Source: Myxococcota bacterium
GTDB taxonomy: Bacteria; Myxococcota_A; Polyangia; JAAYKL01
Direction: 5' to 3'
Length of the DNA stretch: 35,433 nt
Assembly (NCBI GenBank): GCA_030065855.1
Contig: JASJCT010000093.1
Span: 1 to 35,433 of the forward strand
The notes beneath the pieces were generated by a model that saw nothing but the letters and a program-made list of their open reading frames with translations, did no database searches and was not told the origin of the DNA. Shown one piece after another: positions 26,425-33,963 of this stretch; within the stretch, counting starts at the first letter, position 1; every line of letters begins with the position of its first letter. The position numbers and the translations under genes are program-made.

Positions 26425-28265
26425 TTAGCACGCAGGTTTTGCAGCGTCTTTAACCGTTCTCTGATGAACTCAGCATCTGCTGACGCGTGGTCGATAAGAA
26501 CGAGTGCTGATTCATATGCTTGGATGGCTTTGTCAGTGTTTTGGCGTAGCTCAAGGACCCGTCCCAACGCGATCCAGGCCTTAACATTGCCAGGGCCCAG
26601 GGCCACGGCCCGGCGGAGGGTTCTTTCAGCTTTGCTAAGCTGTCCCAGATGGCGCTGGGACACGCCGAGAAGGTGATGAATCGCCGCATCTTGAGGGAGT
26701 ATTTGTGCAGCCTGTGCCATGGCGTCACGTGCTTTGGAAAATTGACTGCCACTGAGTAGCGTGCGTCCGAGGATAGTATATGCCCTCGCGTCTGATGGGT
26801 TTTCCGAGAGCGCGAGTCGCGTCCAGGTCGTGCTTTGCTCTAGCAGATTCTGTTTTAATGCAGCCGATGCAAACGCGTTGTACTGAGGGGCCAGGCTTAG
26901 CTTCTGTGAAATCGGTATGAAGGAAACCACACCACTGATGCATAGTGCAAGTATCAGACTCGCCAATAAGAGCCGTTCGCGCCGCCATGCAGCGCTGACC
27001 AGCATCCAGATAATCCACGCTGCATAGGGTGCAAGTAGGGTTATCCAAGGAGCGCGATACCGCCCTGCCACAAAGAACGGCATAAAAGCCAGAATGTAAA
27101 GCAGCGCGCATTGTGCATGGCCTCGGGCATTTGAAACGCGCCCACCCAAACAGGCCAGTGCGAGACCGATGAGTGCCGGAGCAATGATAAAGCCAGTCGT
27201 CGGCAGTATTTTCAAAATCGGGGCAACGCGCTGGTAGGCATAATAGTTGTAGAGTTGGGGGTGCTCGTAGTCACTGAGCATCAAACGCATCTTCCATAAA
27301 GCGAGCCAGGCAGTTCGGCCGGGTGATTCGGCCGTATATTCCAATGCCTTACCCGACCACCAAGCGGATAGTTCGCTGGAGCTCGGATCCCTTCCTAACG
27401 CCAGTCGACCAGCTTTGCGTCCTGAGAAGTCGTCCGAGGGATCTCCAGGCCGAAACCACAATTCTCTTGGGAGGTTATAGGTGCCCGTCGCATTTGGATT
27501 ATTGCCGATATAGAGATTCAATCCAAAGTTGGCCGTTATTGGCACCAGCTCACCCTCAACCAGATAATTGCGAAGGGTTACTGGCATAATCGCGAGTATC
27601 ACACCTATAACGCAGAGCAATGGGTTGAACCAGGCAGCACCTGCTCTACTTCGCCGCATCATCCAGACGACCAGCAGCGGCAACCAGATCAGCACCGTTG
27701 CCCTGCCCAAAGCGGCGATACCTATCACCAATCCGATCCATATGGTGAGCCATCTCCGTTTCTTGGAAGCAATATCAAATGTTATCACGAACCCAAAGAG
27801 TCCGATGAGAAACGGCAATATCGCGTCGATGAGGAGCTGGCCTTCGTAGAAGATAATGGGCCCGATCCACCCATGCGCAACACCAGCAATAGCGGCAATG
27901 GCGTGACGTTCGAAAAGGCGAAGCGCGGTCAGGTAGACGAGTACTGCCGTCAGTGCCCCCAGAATGTGCTGAATAAGGCGCACCGTCCATAAATCGCGTC
28001 CGACGATCCTGTAAACGCTCCCTAAAAAAAAATGATAGAGCGGTGAGTGGAAGTAAGCGCGCTCTGGCAGGGGTGCCCCGGCGGCAATCCGATCGAAAAA
28101 AGCGGAATCCCCTCCTTCAGGGGCGTCAAACGTCGGAGAATGCATTTCGAGTTCATTTAGAAAAACAATACGCGGTATGATCGCAGCGCAAAATACGACG
28201 ATAGGCAACGCCAACAGACTTAGGCATCGACGAGACAGGCACTGTTTGATGGAGCAACGGTTCAA
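26421..28265 (-). CDS. Membrane glycosyltransferase (GT39-like) with C-terminal TPR domain
   Basis: A 614-residue protein. Residues about 15-460 contain roughly ten transmembrane helices in a GT39/PMT_2-like arrangement: the first outer loop carries DAPEGGDSAFFDRIAAG and AYFHSPLYHFFLGSVYR, and a later one NLYIGNNPNATGTYNLP. Residues about 465-614 are three to four TPR units (SDARAYTILGRTLLSGSQF, AAIHHLLGVSQRHLGQLSKA, NVKAWIALGRVLELRQNTDK). It may transfer a sugar from a polyprenyl carrier to a protein or lipid, with the TPRs recruiting the acceptor; that is inference. The frame opens with TTG at 28265, 13 bp after the upstream gene, without a clear ribosome binding site. Confidence 0.8.
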   Translation of the reverse strand: MNRCSIKQCLSRRCLSLLALPIVVFCAAIIPRIVFLNELEMHSPTFDAPEGGDSAFFDRIAAGAPLPERAYFHSPLYHFFLGSVYRIVGRDLWTVRLIQHILGALTAVLVYLTALRLFERHAIAAIAGVAHGWIGPIIFYEGQLLIDAILPFLIGLFGFVITFDIASKKRRWLTIWIGLVIGIAALGRATVLIWLPLLVVWMMRRSRAGAAWFNPLLCVIGVILAIMPVTLRNYLVEGELVPITANFGLNLYIGNNPNATGTYNLPRELWFRPGDPSDDFSGRKAGRLALGRDPSSSELSAWWSGKALEYTAESPGRTAWLALWKMRLMLSDYEHPQLYNYYAYQRVAPILKILPTTGFIIAPALIGLALACLGGRVSNARGHAQCALLYILAFMPFFVAGRYRAPWITLLAPYAAWIIWMLVSAAWRRERLLLASLILALCISGVVSFIPISQKLSLAPQYNAFASAALKQNLLEQSTTWTRLALSENPSDARAYTILGRTLLSGSQFSKARDAMAQAAQILPQDAAIHHLLGVSQRHLGQLSKAERTLRRAVALGPGNVKAWIALGRVLELRQNTDKAIQAYESALVLIDHASADAEFIRERLKTLQNLRAN

Positions 28266-28278
28266 TGCTCAGGGGAAG

Positions 28279-29613
28279 CTAGCTTGCTGGACCAGAGATC
28301 TGGCACTGCTCAGTTAAATCCGGCGGTGACAGTTTGGCGATTGGCGACACCACCTCCTCTCGCAAGGACTTAACCCTGAGATCGACAATTTGGGCCCGGC
28401 TGTTCCTTGCCTCAACGACGTGTACTTTATTCGCGCCTGTAACCGTCGATTCCGTGGCAATGACCAAATCGCGGTCTGTGCACGATCTGATTTCTGTCGT
28501 CATCTGGTACGAGGTCGACGCCTGTTTGTTTATCCTCACGGTCAAGCAGTAGTCGCGGTCTATCTGTAGTGGAAAGACCCGAAGACCCAAGCGGGCAAAT
28601 GGCTTTTCGTTTTTGGTAAAGGCCTGGAATATCTCACCGCCGGACAGCCCCAGTGTCGTATCAAATGCGGTTGGCATACCAGCGCGATCTCTCCACTTAA
28701 GCCTCGCCGTAATCAATGCCTGATCAGTATCAACCGGAAATTCGATGCTGCTGGTTCGTACATCACTGGCTGAATTCGTTTTTGATATCGCTGCCCCATA
28801 CGGGACATGGCAGTCGCCTTCACAACACCAATTCCTTTGTGAACACCCGGCGCGGAAATTGTAGCTACCTGATTCGCATCCATCATCACAACAGCGGTAA
28901 TTGAATTTCGGATGGGTCTCATCACAGGCCGACCTGCTCAGGCAACAAAAGAGCCCCTCCTTGCAGTTGCCGTATGGATCCTCTGAATAGTAACCACCGT
29001 AATTGTAGCGGCAATAATTGGCCATGGATTCGAAACGACACCTGCCGTACAAAATAAAATCCTTCCACCAATTGTTCTCCGGCCAAGGAATGACCTTACA
29101 GATGTCTCCCTCTTCGATACCTGTATCAGTGTCGGTATCGGTGTCGGAGTCCGTGTCGGTGTCAGTATCAGTGTCGGTATCGGTGTCGGAGTCCGTGTCG
29201 GAGTCCGTGTCCGTATCGGTGTCCGTATCGGTGTCGGTGTCGGAGTCCGTGTCGGTGTCAGTATCGGTGTCGGAGTCCGTGTCGGTGTCAGTATCGGTGT
29301 CGGAGTCCGTATCGGTATCGGTGTCGGTATCGGAGTCCGTGTCGGTGTCAGTATCAGTGTCGGTATCAGTGTCGGAGTCCGTGTCCGTGTCAATATCGGT
29401 ATCAGTATCACTGTCCACATCCGAGGCATCCGGCTCACCGCCATCAGCATCCATGTCAGAATCGCTGTCAGTGTCGGAATCAGTGTCGGAATCAGCATCA
29501 GCGTCGGAATTTCCATCTTCAGGAGCAAAGTCATCTACAGATTCACCGCAGTCAGACATGACGAAAGAGAGACTCAGACAAACTAGAAAATGTAATAGTG
29601 TCGGTTTATACAT
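28279..29613 (-). CDS. Exported Asp-Thr-linker protein with cysteine-rich module
   Basis: A 444-residue exported protein. The signal peptide ends near VMSDCGES; C22 could be lipidated, but the residue before it is Asp, so the lipobox is non-canonical. Residues about 36-164 are an Asp/Thr/Ser linker with an internal Pro/Glu/Gly break. Residues about 168-270 hold about 16 cysteines, including several CC pairs (FCCLSRSAC, RCCDDGCESG, NWCCEGDC), and resemble a secreted disulfide-knotted domain. The remaining 170 residues look beta-rich. The function is unknown; surface display is likely. AGGAAG precedes the ATG at 29613, and codons upstream to 29688 are disregarded. The membrane glycosyltransferase gene follows after 13 bp, so it might modify this Thr-rich linker. 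Confidence 0.8.
   Translation of the reverse strand: MYKPTLLHFLVCLSLSFVMSDCGESVDDFAPEDGNSDADADSDTDSDTDSDSDMDADGGEPDASDVDSDTDTDIDTDTDSDTDTDTDTDTDTDSDTDTDTDTDSDTDTDTDTDSDTDTDTDTDSDTDTDTDTDTDTDSDTDSDTDTDTDTDTDTDSDTDTDTDTGIEEGDICKVIPWPENNWWKDFILYGRCRFESMANYCRYNYGGYYSEDPYGNCKEGLFCCLSRSACDETHPKFNYRCCDDGCESGSYNFRAGCSQRNWCCEGDCHVPYGAAISKTNSASDVRTSSIEFPVDTDQALITARLKWRDRAGMPTAFDTTLGLSGGEIFQAFTKNEKPFARLGLRVFPLQIDRDYCLTVRINKQASTSYQMTTEIRSCTDRDLVIATESTVTGANKVHVVEARNSRAQIVDLRVKSLREEVVSPIAKLSPPDLTEQCQISGPAS
29122..29508 (-). repeat. Asp-Thr codon repeat (linker of exported protein)
   Basis: Six-bp periodic DNA encodes Asp-Thr and Asp-Ser dipeptides on the minus strand. It has a higher-order repeat in which a Ser recurs every 10-14 residues. 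Plus-strand Ser-Val and minus-frame Pro-Thr open frames over it are artefacts. Confidence 0.88.
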
Positions 29614-30092
29614 TTTTCTTCCTAACCTATTTCGCCTTTTTCTATCATGCACAGGCAACCTATATTCATATAAAAGTAATAAAATCAATCAATGATTTTC
29701 GTTTCTTTCCATATTCTGAGTTGTTACTCAATCGCTGTGCAATCCGCCAGCCGTGTTATTGGAGACTTTCACTACTATTGAAAGGGATTTGACAAATGTT
29801 CTTTTTTCTTGTTCATACTTGTTACTCTTGTAATTGGTTCAAACTAACCGTTACATGCCGCATATTCGCTACAAACAAATAACGCCGAATATAATTCAAT
29901 ACTGCAAAGATTATTTCAGGGATTTCTCTACCAAACTGGTCGGATAATTTTGCAGAAACTTCATCAACCCATCCAATCTCTGCCACATGAATAGATGATG
30001 CTCAAGCTGCGTTTCTTCTCGCTCTGGCAGATTGGGCTGCTTGAAGCGAGGGACCTCTATCGTTTGTTTTTCAACCATAAGGAGCCATCGAC
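29614..30092. other. AT-rich intergenic region between divergent genes
   Basis: 479 bp separate the exported Asp-Thr protein from the PHP-domain gene. The stretch 29640-29900 is notably AT-rich. A TTGACA at 29789-29794 with a poor -10 (CATACT, spacing 19) is the only promoter-like pair noticed, and it is weak. AAGGAG at 30079-30084 is the ribosome binding site of the PHP gene. A weak minus-strand small frame lies inside and is listed separately. Confidence 0.5.
29911..30078 (-). CDS. Possible small protein of unknown function
   Basis: A 55-residue frame starting MVEKQTIEVPRFK, with a plausible amphipathic middle (LEHHLFMWQRLDGLMKFLQN). No ribosome binding site precedes the ATG and no family was recognised. 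It could be a remnant of a larger gene lost during the rearrangements in this region, or a chance frame. Confidence 0.25.
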   Translation of the reverse strand: MVEKQTIEVPRFKQPNLPEREETQLEHHLFMWQRLDGLMKFLQNYPTSLVEKSLK

Positions 30093-30982
30093 ATGAAACA
30101 GCCATCCATCCCCAAACAGACCCTTTGTATCGCTTCTGCTGCTGCTGCAGTTGCCGCGGCCATCACCCTGAGCGCCCTGAGTGTGTCAGCCTATCACAGG
30201 TGCGGTAAAAAAGGCGCGTATCTACCAGGAGATTTTCATCAGCACACATTGTACACAGACGGCCGCGACCCCTTTTTCGAGGTAATGGCTTCCAATCCGG
30301 CGTACGGCTTGGACTGGTGGACCAATAGCGAGCACGGTGGGCGTCGCAACCGGGACGGTGAAGGGGTCAGCTGGCTGGATACGGACAAGTATCCGGTCAA
30401 ACCCATCCTCGGTGACAATCCAGAGGCGGGCAATATGTACCGCTGGCAGTCCCTACGGGACTATGTCTATCCAGATATTCAAGAGACCCGCGCAATGTAT
30501 CCGGACAAGATCGTAATCTCTGGCTTGGAATGGAACGTACCAGGCCATGAGCACTGCTCTACTGCATTTTACCAGTACGATAACACGGCCACTGGCATTA
30601 GCGAGTTCGAGTTTAGGTTTGACAGAGGCAACCCTGACACCAGCCGCGTGGGTGAGGCCAGCCTTTTGGAAGGATTTGATTTCCTTTCAAAAACCAACGC
30701 GACCAAGTAAGACGCCATCTTGGGCGTTGAGTTCGTGCAAGCCGGGTACGAGCAGGGCCTTTGGGATGCCTGGATCGTGCCGGCCCACATCGAGCGCGCC
30801 CACAGTTACGGCGTGGTGGATTTCCGCAATTGGCAGAACGCTGGTCCGGACGTTGTCCATGGCTTCGAAGGGACCCCGGGACATCAGGCCTCTGGGGACC
30901 GTGGATTTCGCCGCAGCGCCCTAGGTGGCGGCACGTACGGTGGGTCCGGGTATTTTAGTGCTGTGGTCGGCGGTCTGTGGGA
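30093..30982 (+). pseudogene. Exported PHP-domain protein, nonsense-interrupted and 3'-truncated
   Basis: The frame starts at an ATG with AAGGAG 8 nt upstream and encodes a signal peptide (Ala-rich core, cleavage near SVSA-YHR). A PHP-type metal-dependent phosphoesterase domain follows, with metal motif DFHQHTLYTDG, YGLDWWTNSEHGG and LEWNVPGHEHC. At 30708-30710 codon 206 is TAA. The same frame then continues with clearly homologous-looking sequence (DAILGVEFVQAGY, WIVPAHIERAHS, YFSAVVGGLWDA) until it meets the tandem repeat at 30983. A CAA-to-TAA change would explain the stop; TAA is not a known recoding signal. The missing C-terminus was lost at the transposase element. It is probably inactive, although a 205-residue product could still be made. 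Confidence 0.8.
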
Positions 30983-31021
30983 CGCCCCAAACGGGCGCCC
31001 CAAACGGGCGCCCCAAACGGG
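30983..31021. repeat. Three perfect 13-bp tandem repeats abutting the left element end
   Basis: The unit CGCCCCAAACGGG occurs three times without mismatch at 30983, 30996 and 31009. Two bases on, the 16-bp inverted repeat of the transposase element begins. The first unit overlaps the last recognisable codons of the PHP gene. Confidence 0.9.
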
Positions 31022-31022
31022 C

Positions 31023-32337
31023 GCTCAGAGACCCTGAAATTTTTTTTGCACTTCTTTCTGTTTTTTGGAAACGATCCGCTTCGAGTGGCCGAGAAGGAGG
31101 GTATGGGAAGACGAATCCGTACTTTCGAGCCACATAAAGTCTACGCTGCGGTCATCCGTACCGTTGACCAACAGTTCCTCTTCAAACCTGACCACGACCC
31201 AAATCACCCACTCCTCACAAATGGCTGCACGGTCGAGGCTTTCAACAGATTCCATGAGGAAATCCCTGACCCAAGCATCATCGATATTATCGGCGTAGCT
31301 GCCGCAAGAGCTAAGGAGCTGGCCCCTATTCAAATTCATTGGGTGGAATCGAACATTAACCATCTCCAGATAGGTTTCTCTGTAACTGCTGAACAACTCC
31401 CCAATATCTCGCCTTTCTTTCGCAATTTCTTTAGCTACATCGCAATTAAGCTCAACAAGAAATGGGGGAGGAATGGGCACGCATTCGGAGCTACATATCG
31501 CACCACGGTCTGTCTGGATGACGTATCAGTGGAACAGCAGATGATTTACGCAATCACCAACCCTGTAAAAGACGGTTTGGTCTCAACCGTGCAGGAATCC
31601 CCTTTCTTCACCACATTCCACCATCTTGCCCGCGGGGAAAAGCTTCGATTTTTTCGTATTGATTGGGATGGGTATCACCTTGCCGGGAGTCATCGCAAGA
31701 AGAGTCATTGTCCTCAGGACTATGTCCAGTGGTTGGACCTAGAAATAGCCCCAATACCTGGGCAGGCTGGTTGGCCGGAGTACAAGCGCCAAGCGTGGAT
31801 TCGGGCACAAGTACGTGCGGTCGAGGAACGGGTTCAGGAAATGCTCAGGAAAGATGGTCGCCAAGCGATGGGCGTAACAGAACAGTATCAGACAGATCCG
31901 CGTTCACGACCGCGCAATCCAGCAGTGTCTGGTGGTCAGCCATTATGTCATTGTTCGGATCCGGATAGGCGCGAAGCGTTCAAGCGTCAATGGCGAGAGA
32001 TTTTATCAGAGCATCGTAAGGCTTCCATCGACTACCGCATGGGGATGTGGGACCGGGCGTTCCCTGAAGGTACATTCAGGCCGCCACTTATCAAGCCATA
32101 TCTCGACGCCTATTTCTGACCACCTGATAGTGCTTCAGATATAATAATAATTTCCTCAAGGGCCGCACTCCCTCTGCATAGCTGCGCCAAATCGCTCTAA
32201 ATCTCAAAAGTTAACGTGAACTAGTACCCGATTTAATACCTGAACCTGAAGCCCGAAGTATCCTTCCGGTAAAGGATCGCGGACGCCGCCAGTCTTTCCC
32301 CCTTCTTTCGACTGACAAACCTTCAGGGTCTCTGAGC
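31023..32337 (+). mobile_element. 1.3-kb Y1-transposase element with 16-bp terminal inverted repeats
   Basis: The termini at 31023-31038 (GCTCAGAGACCCTGAA) and 32322-32337 are perfect inverted copies. They enclose a single transposase gene, a T-rich 5' leader and about 200 bp of non-coding 3' sequence. Each terminus is flanked outside by a threefold short tandem repeat, of different sequence on the two sides. The left flank is the PHP gene and the right flank is the 3' part of a DDE transposase gene, so the element lies at the junction of two broken genes rather than in one simple target. Confidence 0.8.
31103..32119 (+). CDS. Y1 (IS200/REP-associated type) transposase
   Basis: A 338-residue protein of the Transposase_17/RAYT group of single-strand HUH nucleases. 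The region that normally reads NHxHLL appears as NINHLQIGFSV, so the second His of HUH seems to be Gln. The catalytic Tyr is probably in FFSYIAIKLNKKWGRNGHAF. The Arg/Tyr-rich segment GATYRTTVCLDD and YAITNPVKDGLV complete the family pattern. A C-terminal extension of about 130 residues is longer than in short RAYTs. The ATG at 31103 has AAGGAGG just upstream. It should nick and join the terminal palindromes as single strands. Confidence 0.82.
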   Translation: MGRRIRTFEPHKVYAAVIRTVDQQFLFKPDHDPNHPLLTNGCTVEAFNRFHEEIPDPSIIDIIGVAAARAKELAPIQIHWVESNINHLQIGFSVTAEQLPNISPFFRNFFSYIAIKLNKKWGRNGHAFGATYRTTVCLDDVSVEQQMIYAITNPVKDGLVSTVQESPFFTTFHHLARGEKLRFFRIDWDGYHLAGSHRKKSHCPQDYVQWLDLEIAPIPGQAGWPEYKRQAWIRAQVRAVEERVQEMLRKDGRQAMGVTEQYQTDPRSRPRNPAVSGGQPLCHCSDPDRREAFKRQWREILSEHRKASIDYRMGMWDRAFPEGTFRPPLIKPYLDAYF

Positions 32338-33916
32338 GGCAACTTAGGGGGCAACTTAGGGGCAACTTAGGGACGAGAGTGACTTGGGCCGGTTGGTCTT
32401 CGAGATCCCTGCCGAGTTGACCCCTGCCGACTCTACGGCGCAGCTGCTGTTTTTCTCTTCCGAAAAAGTGCTCAGCGGCATTATTGGTGCGCTGAACGAC
32501 AGCAACGACACATCCGTCTTCATCCAGTTTCTGAGGATGTCCGAAGAGGAACGGATAATATTGCTGAAGGTAACCGAGAATAATGGAAGCAGCGGTCTTT
32601 GACCGCTTCGCCCGTTTCTTTTTGGCCTGAGCACGCTTCTCCATATCGGTGGTGTATTGCTCAACGGCTTGCTTGATCTGCTGTAGCCTGCGCATTTCTA
32701 ATACCGGTAATTGCGGCTGCATTGTCCGAGTGTCGCCTCGTGGCAGCTCTGCTTTTGAGAGCCTGAGCACATCACGTAGTTCGCAAAAAGCAGTCCATCG
32801 CGCATTGAGTTCTTCCAGCGTATTGGTGAAGCGTGGAATATTTTCAAGCCGTTCTACGAGGGTTTGGAGACATTCAATCGCGCGGGTTTCAGCTGCTTTT
32901 CGCGGGCGACGAATCCATTGCTCTATTCGCTCATCCAAACGTTTGCAGCGTCTGGCGAAGTCGAGATGGGGAAGCGCGAAAGGAAAAGGGGCATCCGAGT
33001 GTCCATCATCCTCGAGAATCCAGAGCACGAGAGCCTTTAGCTCATCTCGAATCGGTCCTAAACCAAAACGGCCTTTTTTCTTATCTAACGACGAATATGC
33101 TTTGAGGTCACGAAGCAAGATACGCATTTCCGCCCGGCATCCGGATTGCCTGATCATGTCGCGGAGCTTGTCGTAAAGCGTTTTGAACAAGCTTCTCCCG
33201 ACCGCAGCTAGAAAATGATAGTGACAGATAAGGTCGGGGGTACCAGTCTTACGAAGTAATTCTACAGCCCCTGCAACCCCGGTCCCCATATCCCGTACAG
33301 TAGCAACGGGCATCCCAAAAAGATGAACCGTTTTTTCAATAATCGGAGTTAGATTTTCCGCGCTCTCAGAAGGAATGCGGCCGGCTCCCAGCACCCAACC
33401 TTTCCAACCGTCGATACAGACAAACAATCCGCCTTTGCCTCGGTCACAGGTGGCGTCGAGGTGCAGGGGATACTCACCAAGGGCTTTCCTAAGAGAGGGC
33501 GCTCGCTCGATGTGCAGTGCTTCAAAGTAGACAAGAAAACGGTCGCATAACGCGGACACTGAACCGGCTGACAACGAGATGCCGTACTCGTTCCATAGCG
33601 TCTGTCGAATTTCCTCTCGTTGCAATCCGGCCCTGTAGCGCATTAGGCCGACATGAACGACAAGGTCGTAGCCGTATTTTTGGCCCGGCCTCACCAATCG
33701 GGCAAGCTCGCTGGAACGGAGAGGAGGGCAATCCTTTTCGGCACATTGTTTTTGAATTTCTCGGACCTCCATCGGACCGTGAGTCAAGGTGACAACTTGC
33801 CGTTTGTTACTTTTGTGCACATGGAGGTCTCCCCCGCAGCAAGGACAATTCCCGGCCTCGGCTACATAGTCAATACTGGGCGAGGGCCGCTTTTCACCAG
33901 CCACGACACGTGCCAT
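32204..33916 (-). CDS. DDE-type (MULE/ISL3-like) transposase with displaced C-terminus
   Basis: A 570-residue frame. An N-terminal zinc-ribbon (CPCCGGD plus later Cys) is followed by a DDE catalytic core: D154 in LHLDATCD, D209 in VRDMGTGVAGA and probable E482 in RTNNAAEHFFGREKQQLRRR. Family sequence ends near residue 517 (QVTLVPKL). From there the frame runs through a 12-bp triplication (PLSC repeated) and into the neighbouring Y1 element, so about the last 50 residues are foreign and activity is doubtful. It begins 47 bp after the helper gene in the -1 frame; the frame is open upstream but has no start codon before 33916. CXXC spacing and IS family are inferred from motif resemblance. Confidence 0.82.
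   Translation of the reverse strand: MARVVAGEKRPSPSIDYVAEAGNCPCCGGDLHVHKSNKRQVVTLTHGPMEVREIQKQCAEKDCPPLRSSELARLVRPGQKYGYDLVVHVGLMRYRAGLQREEIRQTLWNEYGISLSAGSVSALCDRFLVYFEALHIERAPSLRKALGEYPLHLDATCDRGKGGLFVCIDGWKGWVLGAGRIPSESAENLTPIIEKTVHLFGMPVATVRDMGTGVAGAVELLRKTGTPDLICHYHFLAAVGRSLFKTLYDKLRDMIRQSGCRAEMRILLRDLKAYSSLDKKKGRFGLGPIRDELKALVLWILEDDGHSDAPFPFALPHLDFARRCKRLDERIEQWIRRPRKAAETRAIECLQTLVERLENIPRFTNTLEELNARWTAFCELRDVLRLSKAELPRGDTRTMQPQLPVLEMRRLQQIKQAVEQYTTDMEKRAQAKKKRAKRSKTAASIILGYLQQYYPFLFGHPQKLDEDGCVVAVVQRTNNAAEHFFGREKQQLRRRVGRGQLGRDLEDQPAQVTLVPKLPLSCPLSCRSETLKVCQSKEGGKTGGVRDPLPEGYFGLQVQVLNRVLVHVNF
32338..32372. repeat. Three 11-12 bp tandem repeats abutting the right element end
   Basis: The unit GGCAACTTAGGG is present three times, the last copies sharing a G, starting at the base after the right terminal inverted repeat. 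Read on the minus strand, the outermost copy is the natural coding sequence for Pro-Lys-Leu of the DDE transposase, so the extra copies look like duplications of host sequence. Confidence 0.88.
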
Positions 33917-33963
33917 CTGAGGACCGGACCAGCCTGCTTGGCGCGCATGTAGGCGTAACCATT

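Noticed and set aside
30708..30710. Recoded stop codon in the PHP gene
   Set aside because: The codon is TAA, which is not used for Sec or Pyl; a nonsense mutation is simpler.
30983..31021. Short CRISPR or guide-RNA array at the triplicate repeats
   Set aside because: The 13-bp units are directly adjacent with no spacers, and the right-hand set has a different sequence.
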